DNA from: Heloderma charlesbogerti
Lineage: Eukaryota > Chordata > Lepidosauria > Squamata > Helodermatidae
NCBI GenBank assembly: GCA_026122225.1
Contig: JANEZZ010002661.1
Span: 1,240,001 to 1,304,000 of the forward strand
Direction: 5' to 3'
DNA: 64,000 nucleotides
Below are positions 52,641 to 61,028 of this stretch, piece after piece. Under the pieces are notes generated by a model. The model searched no databases and was not told the DNA's origin. It was given only the letters and a program-made list of their open reading frames with translations. Each line of letters starts with the position of its first letter. Positions within the stretch are counted from its first letter, which is position 1. Position numbers and translations under genes: made by a program.

Positions 52641-54580
52641 CCATCTCGCCTTCGCAGGTTCACCATGGCAGCATTCCACCACTGTAGGCAGTCCACCTTC
52701 CTGCGGCATCTCCGTCAGCAGCGATCCAAGCAACATCCTCCTCCTTGGGGTTTCGCCCAGGCCAGGCGACTCACCACAGCTGGAGGCAGTCCGCCCTCAT
52801 GGGGCATCTCCATCAGGAGCACTACAAGTGGCATCGCCTCCCTTGCTCCCGGGGACCCAGACACGGCTGCCCTGGATATGGGTGAGATGACTGCACCTCA
52901 CCCCAGTTGTCCAGTCGGATGACCTTCAGGGCCATGGTGTTTCCGCCTTAGGTTACCTCCCTGGGGCGGCTGTCCCTCCCAATGTCATCTCCCTATAGGA
53001 CGCCTGGGCCGCTTGTAGCTCCGCCAGTCACACCCCAGTAACCCCAGCCACTTAATGCAGCATCTTACTGGGTTTTGCTGGATTAATTTAGGATCCCTCA
53101 CCTGACCCCGCCTGTTCAGGCATCCACATAAGGGGCATATCAGATCCCTATGCTAATCTGGTGAGTTGTATTGTCACCAGGGCTACTCCTTCTCGTAATG
53201 TCTTTCACCTGAGGAGGTGTCTGAATGGCTTGTTGAGGCCTTTCGCAGGAGGGCCGCCATTGCCCTGCTCTGCGTAGGGACCTGTTGGACCAGGACCTTT
53301 CGCTCCAATTGTTGACTCCTTCCCGGTCGGGATTGGCAACAGATCTGGCAGTGACCACATTCACCAGGTGGTCTCGTGCACTGGCCCTCGGCCTATGGCG
53401 GGTCCGCTGCTTCAGCACTGCTATCTGTGCAGGGAATAAAGCCCCAAGGGCACATACTCCCAGGACATGTGCAGTTTCCGTCGTGAATGCTCCCTTGTAG
53501 CAGTCAGTGCTCATACACCTCTTGTCCAATGCCCGGGGATGGGGAGGTCCCACTTGGAAAAGCCGAGGCAGTAGGAAGCTCTGGATGGCCCATGCCTAGT
53601 TAGGTTGGCGCTGTTACTCCGGCTTTAAGACACTACCCCAACTGGGGGAACGCGTCTTAACTTGGAACTCGGTTTATGCTAGGTTCTAAGCGGTTAACAA
53701 GGCAGTACTGGCAGAAGGGTTTTAGCCCCCCCTTTTTTCTCCACACCTCGTTAGCTACTCTAGGGATCTTCCTTCACGAAATAGTACCCAGGAAATCCTC
53801 TAGGGAGTTATCCTGATTCGTAACCTCTCTTCCCTGAGGGCCAGTCAGTTAATCACAAGATCCTTGATCATCTCTGCTCAATGCGACACACCTCTTCATG
53901 AGGCAGCTGTCTTGGTCTGGGATCCTGTCCACGGGTCCCTGAGGGGCATGTGCTACATGGAGTCCAAAAACGGTGGTCAATGTTCTGACCTATTGCAAGT
54001 ATTGCTCCCCTTTACTGTTTCTTTGGTGCCCCTTAGCTCACAAAGGCTGATGGCCTGTCTTCCAACGGCAACATTCGGTGAAGCCTATCCGATACCCTTA
54101 GGTGTTATTCTCACTTCCCTCAGGACAACTTTCAGGTCTTTTAGGCACAGCTCCAAGCAGTTATACATCAGGCATGGCTTCAACTTAGTAGGGCTTTAAT
54201 GGCACCTCCTCCCGGAAGCGTGAGCCTCTCCTCGAAGCCGGACTGCGGACTCACATGGTTCCACCGCTACCCATGGGGTTTCAGATTCTTAGGGCAGGTC
54301 TGATCGTGCTGTGGATAGTGGCCTGTAGAGTGGAGACTGCTGCCCCCGCCAAGCACATTGTGGGATGACCTTATAGCCAAGTCGGTAACACCCCCCCCTT
54401 CGGTATGACAACATGACCAAGTTATTCATTCTCTGTCCTCCTGAAATTGGAGGGTCTTGTCATGTGTCAGTGTGTTCACGCTCCAGAGTCAGTGTTACAA
54501 CATCTGGTTCTGGCTCCACCATGTGCCGGGTTAGGCAAACCCAATTGTCGATGCCTTGTCATGCAATTAGGTCAACATCT
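52641..54580 (+). pseudogene. Decayed internal region of the YR element
   Basis: No long frame. A Cys-rich stretch at about 53418-53490 (CYLC, later CSFRREC in a stop-containing frame) might be the remains of a gag zinc-binding motif. Reverse transcriptase should lie here, but I found no RT or RNase H motif. Confidence 0.4.
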
Positions 54581-54588
54581 CCCAGGCC

Positions 54589-55563
54589 TAGGGGTGGACG
54601 AAACTCACTTACCTGTCCTCGAAGCTTTTCGCGGTGGGGGGGAGGTGCTTCGCTGCTCCCCCCGCGAAGTTCAGGCCAGGGGGAGGCTTCCCGCCTCGCC
54701 CGGCCGAAATTCAGGCCGGGGGGGAGGCTTCCCGCCTCGCCCGGCCGAAATTCAGGCCGGGGAGGAAGCGCCTCGCCTCGCCCGGCCGCGAACTCAAAAG
54801 TTTTTTTTTTTTTTAAATGCCCCCGTGATAGGCTACGTGACGATTAACGTAGCCCATCACGGCTAGATCTGCAAGGTCAGCCGTGATAGGCTACGTTAAT
54901 CGTCACGTAACCTATCACGGGTGACTTAAAAAAAAAAAAAGCGCTTACGCAAATGGCAGCCCCCATAGGGAGCCGCCATTCGCGTTCCTTATTTGGTCCC
55001 TGTAGTCTACGTAATGATTTACGTAGACTACGGCGAAAATAAGGGCAACGCAAATAGCGTTGCCCTTATTTTCGCCGTAGTCTACGTAAAGATTTACGTA
55101 GACTACAGTGACCAAATAAGGAACGGGAATGGCGGCTCCCTATGGGGGCCGCCATTATCCGTACGCGCTTTTTTTTTTTTTTTTAAGTCACCCGTGATAG
55201 GCTACATGACGATTAACGTAGCCTATCACGGCTGACTTTGCAAATCTAGCCGTGATAGGCTACGTTAATCGTCACGTAGCCTATCACGGGGGCGTTTTTG
55301 TTTTTTTTTCTTTTCTTGGAATGGCAGCAGCGGCAGCCGGTCGAAAGACTGGCTGCCGCTCCCACCCCGGTCGAACACCCGCCGAACCGCTGGCCGGACC
55401 CGCTGCTGGGAGGGACATTCGGCAAAGGTAAGTCCCGTCCCGGGGGGGGGTGCGGGGTGCGGGGGGGTGTGCAGAGAATTTCTCCCCGAAACTTGTTCGG
55501 GGGGCCGAGCACGTTGGCGCTCGGCCCCCCCATGTTTCGGGGAGAAATTCTCCGCCATCCCTA
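54589..55563. mobile_element. Palindrome-within-palindrome hAT element, copy 3
   Basis: 975 bp, flanked by an exact 8-bp duplication, CCCAGGCC (54581-54588 and 55564-55571). It starts TAGGGGTGGACGAAACTCACTTACCT and ends GGAGAAATTCTCCGCCATCCCTA. About 430 bp around 55053 is mirror-symmetric. Six inner palindromes lie near 54826, 54884, 55001, 55077, 55192 and 55251, built on GTGATAGGCTACGTTAATCG and GTAGTCTACGTAA. At the centre, GGGCAACGCAAATAGCGTTGCCC closes the fold. The left half also has three tandem GGCCGAAATTCAGGCCGGGG-like units (54665-54785) and the right end an inverted GAGAATTTCTCCCCGAAAC/GTTTCGGGGAGAAATTCTC pair. No transposase. Confidence 0.88.
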
Positions 55564-55719
55564 CCCAGGCCTTAGCCCCGTGGGTGCTCCATTCCCTGAT
55601 CCCATCCTTGCAGTACTATGGGAGACCGGGATACTGAAGCCAGGCATGCCAGCCTGCATTCCATGGCTCTCTGTACAGAAGCCGCCTGCGACAGAGCAGA
55701 TGGGGTGTGCCACACATTA

Positions 55720-56500
55720 GGCAAAGCCTCAGTGATAGGATTCATGGCCATTATCTATAGATCATTGGCCACAATTTCACGTCTCCTTAAGGAACAACAG
55801 AATATTTGGGACTATATTAGCCATTTAGCCTTCGGCCCACAAAGGTGGGTTTCACTGACTCCATGTCAGATTTTAGGTTTCGGTTTGCAAGATAGTGTTG
55901 GGCACAGATGTTGCCTGCATTAGTAAATTAATCACCCTCTCTCTCCGGGTACCCCTTTCGGGCTCCGGGGGTAATGGCGCTCCATTTGAGCTTTCCAATA
56001 AGACTTTCCCTGTTCCATGTAGCAGCCTTAACAGAATGCAGGGTTGGTCTGGGCTCACAAGGCCGACTCATCCCGGAGGGCCTCGATTTGCTTCAAGGTA
56101 CAGGTCTGGCCCAATGTAACACATTTACATATTTGCGATCAAACCGATCGGTATGGCAAGGGCACGGCAGTGGCCCACGGCCAAACGCAAGTCAACGGAT
56201 TATGCTCTGGTGGCACCTTATGGGTTTTATGGAATGCCACGGGTCTGAGGAGGGGCCTCCGTTTTTTATCAATTCAACGGTTTACTGTTGACTTAAGGGC
56301 AATTGGGCAGTTTCTGCATTAGCTTTACCCTGCTAGGCCTAGGCAATTTGCAGTTCAGAACCCATTGTTGTTACATGGAAGCAGTCTCCATGGCAGCCTC
56401 TGGAGATTTCTCTCTCAGGCATGTTACGACATTTTAAATGGGGCTTCGTAGCATTTCGATCTGCATTCGCGAGTTGTCCGCTTCTTCCTGACGCAATTTT
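55720..56500 (+). pseudogene. Tyrosine recombinase remnant
   Basis: This enzyme would insert the circular element DNA by strand exchange. The frames are broken, but the order of motifs is clear: LRSNRSVWQGHGSG near 56125 (family form: RRSKTDQ...GRG), a conserved LMGFMECHGSEEGPPFF at 56221-56270 (family form: LRAFL..RG..EGPLF), then at 56353-56400 QFRTHCCYMEAVSMAASGD against the family FxTHSFRIGAASTAAxxG. Here the catalytic His is kept but the Arg of HxxR is Tyr. Downstream, GLRSISICIREL at 56442-56475 aligns with GRWRSxAYxxYIR; the catalytic Tyr position reads Cys. An in-frame stop separates the last two blocks. The enzyme is dead. Confidence 0.65.
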
Positions 56501-56589
56501 TGCTTTGCTGGCTCTAATGTGCTTATTCCATAGACCAGCAGACTCGTCGTACGCCAGTACAGGTGCTCTTACATGGGCACGTTATGATG

Positions 56590-57135
56590 TCTGGAGCTGC
56601 ATGAAGGGTGTGTATGTCGTCTTCAGACTTCAGCTTCTGTCACCCTGTCACATTAAGATCCAGTGGCTCCATAGATGTGGCATACGGTGGGAGTCCCCTC
56701 CTCACTCTGTCCCACCAAAGTTTGTCAGTTTTCCTCTGCAGGTCCAGGTGCTGCACATTGGAGGGAATGACTTTGGCTGTAAGCCAGGAGAGGACCTGAT
56801 GGAACAGGCCTTGGTTGAGATGCAGGTGGTCCGGCATACCTGGCTGGAAGTAGCCTATTGCAGCCCTCACTGCTCCCATGGATCAATGGGAAGGAATGGA
56901 ATGACATGCCAGTGGCAAGGCACGTCTGAAAGTGCACAGAGAATTGGCTTATGGCCAGGTGAATGAGGTGTTGGATTCACCACCCACCAGGGAATTCTGT
57001 GGACATGGAGGGAGCGTTACAGGTGGGACGGTGTCCGCCTGTCTCATTTAGTGAATAACATATGTCTGTCTGATCTGCAAAGGGGCCTGCGGGAAGTTCT
57101 TCTGCGCAGGTGGGGGGAGTTTCACAAGCTCTAGG
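56590..57135 (+). pseudogene. SGNH-type hydrolase domain remnant
   Basis: Some YR retrotransposons carry a GDSL/SGNH esterase-like domain of unknown role. Here VQVLHIGGNDFGCKPGEDL (56741-56800) holds the block with the invariant Gly-Asn (GGND), followed by LMEQALVEMQVVRHTW. After a frame change, WDGVRLSHLVNNICLSDLQ (57025-57080) matches the C-terminal DGVHLSxxGxxxFLxDLQ motif, with the catalytic His replaced by Arg. The first (GxS) block is not clear in the 56560-56640 stretch. The domain ends at a stop just before block B1, as the last coding part of the element. Confidence 0.72.
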
Positions 57136-57146
57136 CTTGTGACTCC

Positions 57147-57558
57147 TGTGGCAGCTAGGACGGGCAAAAACAGGAAAGTAGGGATGGTGTGCATGCAGAG
57201 GCACCTTATGGTGACAGGTGATGCCTGAAGGCCCCCCGAACGGGTTGTGCAGCTCGGCGGGGGGATAAGGGTTGCCTGGGAGACCAACCCTCCTCACTCA
57301 CCCAGGTGTTGTGCGGGTGGCACCGGGTCGGGGGTGACACCGGAAGGTCTACCTCCCCCAGAAGGGGCAGTCCGGAGGGATGGTGAGATCACCGCCACCC
57401 CTCAGGCTGGGTATGTTTTCACCCAAGAAGTGCCAGCTAGCCGCTGACACAGTTAGATGCCCGTCCTAGTTATCCTTTTGCAAGTATTTAATAAATGTGG
57501 CCCAATTTTCAACCCAAGCTTGTTGTCTGCGTCTTCTTTAACCCATCTCCGCTCGCAA
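57147..57558 (+). repeat. Split direct repeat block B1
   Basis: From GCTAGGACGGGCAAAAAC to CATCTCCGCTCGCAAAT, with an AATAAA at about 57489 that could end the element's transcript. It matches B2 at 57934-58337 with about 95% identity by eye and a few small indels. Confidence 0.85.
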
Positions 57559-57933
57559 ATGCCCTCACCCCGGCGCCAGCTTGTCTGGCCGAACGGGGGG
57601 GGCCATTGCGGGTGGGTGGGGTGACAAGACATAGGGGCCTCTGATTGGTGCACCCCAGTGGCACCACCATGCAAGGAGGGGCAGGCTGAGTTGCCTTAAA
57701 CTCAGCCCCCTTCCCAATCTCAGCTCTCTGGCTCGACGCAGCTCCCTCCCACCCTCCCCTAAGCAGTGTGGGTTTATTACTGGTTGCCCTTTGGGAACCA
57801 TGTAGGAATTTTTTGGCTCATAGTTCGATTGGCCTATTACCGTGCGTCTTTTTTGCCTACGTCACACTGTTTTGCGGGTCGAGTGTGTCCTGTAAGGGAA
57901 TATGGTCTTTATCATCGGTCACATTCCAGTTGG
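57559..57933 (+). repeat. Split direct repeat block A2
   Basis: 57559-57744 repeats A1; 57745-57933 (CCCTCCCACCCTCCCCTAAG to CATTCCAGTTGG) has no counterpart after A1. The A1 side may have been deleted or replaced by the GC-rich block, or this piece may be a remnant of the body of a second element copy. Confidence 0.75.
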
Positions 57934-58337
57934 CGGCTAGGACGGGCAAAAACAGGAAAGTAGGGATGGTGTGCATGCAGAGGCACCTTATGGTGACAGG
58001 TGACGCCTGAGGGCCCCCCGAATGGGTTTTGCGGCTCGGCGGGGGGATAAGGGTTGCCTGGGAGACCAACCCTATTCACTCACCCAGGTGTTGTGCGGCA
58101 CCGGGTCGGGGGTGACACCGGAAGGTCTACCTCCCCCAGAAGGGGCAGTCCGGAGGGATGGCGAATCACTGCCACCCCTCAGGCTGGGTATGTTTTCGCC
58201 CAAGAAGTGCCAGCTAGCCACTGACACAGTTAGATGCCCTTCCTAGTTACCCATTTGCAAGTATTTAATAAATGTGGCCCAATTTTCAACCCAAGCTTGT
58301 TGTCTGCGTCTTCTTTAACCCATCTCCGCTCGCAAAT
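57934..58337 (+). repeat. Split direct repeat block B2
   Basis: Second copy of block B; the element ends at CTCGCAAAT next to AACTAGTTAT. Confidence 0.85.
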
Positions 58338-59120
58338 AACTAGTTATCTCTCCTTGTCCAAGATTCATGCCCAACCATTGTCCTTCTGAGTACAACTGCA
58401 GGGAAATTTCAACATACTGTGCAAATACCTGCCATTCGCCCAGTTACAGTGACTTTGGATTTCCTCCTGAAGGCAGTGAAGAAAGCCCTGCTCAGATCAG
58501 GTGAATCTCTATGCAGAATATATTAAAGAGCAAAGCAGCAGTGCCCCCCCGCTCAAAAAGCGGATAATGCTTCATAGTGGAAAAATATTTGCCACTTTGT
58601 GAAAGTTGTAAAATGCACCTCAGCTGTGCACAGCATGTGAATCAATGTGTTTGCTTTGGGCTTAGAAGTTGTTCCATTTTTATAAGCCACTTATTTATTT
58701 ATTTATTTTTGAAAAAGCACAGACACACTACCTTGACTAATTTCCTTCTTGTCGCTTTCACTCGAATAATTCCCTCCTGTGTTCCCATCAGTGAGTGTAC
58801 AGAACTGACAACGGCAAAAGTATTGATCAACTGCTGAGTCACTTCTGTGCAAATGCAAGCATTTGGAACGCAAAAGGTCTCCAAAGACAAAATCTGTTTA
58901 AGTAGTACAAGGAAAATGAATAGAGAAAGGGCTGCTAGCATCCATATTCAATGCAATCCCAGCTAGCTCTGTACAGAAGCCTTAATTTATCACCCCAAGG
59001 TGCTCAAACTTACAAACTATTAAGAACTTATAACTCACAAGAAACTTGAAAGGTTCAGTTTAAGTTTGTCTAAGCTTCTTCCTCCCTCCTGTTTTGTATA
59101 CTAAAAACAGCAACATTGAA
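58338..59120. other. No recognisable gene
   Basis: AT-rich unique DNA; a TTTA run near 58687-58710. Confidence 0.5.
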
Positions 59121-59122
59121 AG

Positions 59123-59855
59123 CCAGCATGGTGTAGTGGTTAAAGTGCTGGACTGGGACTCGGGAGATCTGGGTTCTAGTCCCCACTCAGCCACGAAGCT
59201 CACTGGGTGGCTTTGGGCCAGTCACTGGCCCTATTCAGAGATGTCATGCTAAGTCATGATGGTTAGGCACTTTTTGCTAACCATGGTGGCTTAGCGTATT
59301 GTGTTGGGGGAAGAAAACCACATTCCACGTGGTTAGCATGCCACCCCAGCTAACCACCCCCTTGCAACAGGGTTAAGGCCCCCCAAGATGGCTTACCGTG
59401 ACCAGGCTCTGGAGCACTTCCAGGCCACGACCATAGAATCCATAGGCTAAAGCATCTGCCACTGCTGGCAATGCTCTAGCTGCCACAGACTTTATGGTTG
59501 TGCAGCCATTTTGGGTGCCGGAACAGCTGCAAGGAACCCGTTTGCGCTGCAGAGGACGACGGGATGCAGGGTAACCACGCCGGGACAATCACTAGGTAAC
59601 TATGGAATGGGGTGGTTAGTGGAACCATGTGGCACTGCATGGTTCCGTGATCATCTGGCAGGCCTGCACGTCACAGTTTCACTATCCCCCCCCCATAATT
59701 ACCCTAAACATGCTCTCCCCAAGCTCGTCTAAACAGGGCCACTGACTCAGCCTAACCTACCTCACAGGTGTGAGGATAAAATAGAGGAGGATCTTGTGAG
59801 CTGTCTTGGGTTCCTTACAAGAGTGGAAAAAAGGTGGGATATAATAACAAAATAA
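59123..59855 (+). repeat. tRNA-derived squamate SINE split by a DNA element
   Basis: 59123-59227 is the head (GCATGGTGTAGTGGTTAAAG, B-box-like GGGTTCTAGTCCC) and 59740-59855 is the body (CAGCCTAACCTACCTCACAGG, TGTGAGGATAAAATAG, TATAATAACAAAATAAAC tail). It is the same family as 11541-11770. A 512-bp element sits between the two halves. Confidence 0.82.
59228..59739. mobile_element. 512-bp non-autonomous DNA element, CACTG target duplication
   Basis: Ends GCCCTATTCAGA and TCTAAACAGGGC form imperfect inverted repeats. CACTG flanks both ends (59223-59227 and 59740-59744), and the host SINE reads through correctly once the insert and one CACTG are removed. Internal GCTAACCATGGTGGCTTAG and GGTTAGTGGAACC segments are partly self-complementary. 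A 5-bp duplication does not fit hAT; the superfamily is unknown to me. Confidence 0.7.
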
Positions 59856-59910
59856 ACACCCCTCCCCCTCAAGATATTTGCTTCTCAGGAGTACAGTTAT
59901 TTCTGTATGT

Positions 59911-60046
59911 CAGGGGTGAGGATCTGTGGCCTTCCTGATGATGTTGGGCTCCAACTCCCATCAGCCCCTGCCAGCATAGCCAATGGACAGGGATAATGGG
60001 AGCTAGAGTCCAACAACTTCTGGAGGGCTACATGTTCCTCACCCTG
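59911..60046. mobile_element. hAT-type palindromic MITE
   Basis: CAGGGGTGAGGATCTGTGG to CATGTTCCTCACCCTG; the flanks CTGTATGT (59903-59910) and TTGTATGT (60047-60054) match at 7 of 8. 136 bp. Confidence 0.82.
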
Positions 60047-60054
60047 TTGTATGT

Positions 60055-60888
60055 CAAACCTCCCAACCAAAACACATAATATCCACTAGCTCAGTTTACA
60101 AATATACATTGTTTGCCATCCATTTTTCAGCAGAGGGGGCAGCTGTGACATCAAACTAACAGTTGAAGCTGAAGTTGTCGGACATACTAAGAAACACAAA
60201 GACATCCATTTTTGGATGAAAGCTCCACCCAGTATGACACAATCACATCACATCCTGTGGGTGGAGTATTTGTCAAGTGTAGTCAGGACTCTAGCTAAGG
60301 CTAGTATTTGTTTAAAATTGATATGACTCTCTCTGGCATGAGGAACCACATCATTCAGCCATCTCATGTTCTTCCTCTTTACCATTATTACAGCAGCATG
60401 TATAACATGTGGTGGGGTGGGGTGGGGGGCAACAGGAGGCATTGCCTCCCCCACCCCATGTTTCAGAGCACATGCAATAATTCCTCAGGAGCATCTCTCT
60501 TGCTGGCTAGTTCACTGGTTCCACATACAGAGTGGCTGTTATTATAAACAATGAAATGGGAGTATGTCCTGGGTATTCATGACAATGGTAGAGGTATGCC
60601 TCTGCTTGTTTCAAAAAAGACTGTCCTGTTTTGATAGTATTGTACTAGAAGAGAGGGTTATTGCGATAGTTCTTAAAAGTGCAATGATTTTTGCAGTTTA
60701 ATCTCAAATGTATCTAACAGGTGTAATATTTACTGCGCCAAACATATGATACACACAGGACACTGGGAACTTCTGCTTGAACCATACAACTTTGAGAATG
60801 ATAAAAAATGGCCGCTGCTCTAGGTTTTGCTTCCTTGCTTGTAATCCTTACCGTCACTTACCTCCATATGAGCCCTTGTGAAAGACCG
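60055..60888. other. No recognisable gene
   Basis: Contains a G-rich stretch and its complement at 60408-60465 (GGTGGGGTGGGG...CCCCCACCCC). No gene identified. Confidence 0.5.
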
Positions 60889-60896
60889 TAGTTCAG

Positions 60897-61020
60897 CCCT
60901 CCAACCTGGTGTCCTCCATATGTGTTGGACTACAACTCCCATAATGGCTATGCTGGCTGGGAATACTGGGAGTTGCAGTCCAACACATCTGAAGAGCACC
61001 TGGTTTTGGGAAGGCTGCCT
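60897..61020. mobile_element. hAT-type palindromic MITE
   Basis: CCCTCCAACCTGGTG to CACCTGGTTTTGGGAAGGCTG, palindromic, with exact 8-bp flanks TAGTTCAG at 60889-60896 and 61021-61028. The left end has lost a few terminal bases. Confidence 0.8.
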
Positions 61021-61028
61021 TAGTTCAG

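Larger units (their letters stand above)
51732..58337 (+). mobile_element. Degenerate tyrosine-recombinase retrotransposon (Ngaro/DIRS-type)
   Basis: Four terminal blocks define it: A1 (51732-51892), B1 (57147-57558), A2 (57559-57744, extension to about 57933) and B2 (57934-58337). A1 and A2 match, B1 and B2 match, and the order A1-body-B1-A2-B2 is the split direct repeat layout of Ngaro/PAT-type elements. The body keeps remnants of a tyrosine recombinase (about 55720-56500) and an SGNH-type hydrolase (56590-57135), both known from this class. No reverse transcriptase or RNase H could be recognised, perhaps lost or too decayed. A 975-bp hAT element (54589-55563) interrupts it. There is no target duplication, as expected for recombinase-mediated insertion. 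Confidence 0.75.

Noticed and set aside
52165..52922. Long overlapping open frames of 241 and 248 codons in GC-rich DNA
   Set aside because: Several frames on both strands are open at once because stop codons are rare in GC-rich sequence. No domain is recognisable, and the region lies inside the YR element.
53285..54199. Reverse transcriptase of the YR element
   Set aside because: I looked for the expected RT and RNase H motifs in all three plus frames and could not identify any, so no RT was annotated.
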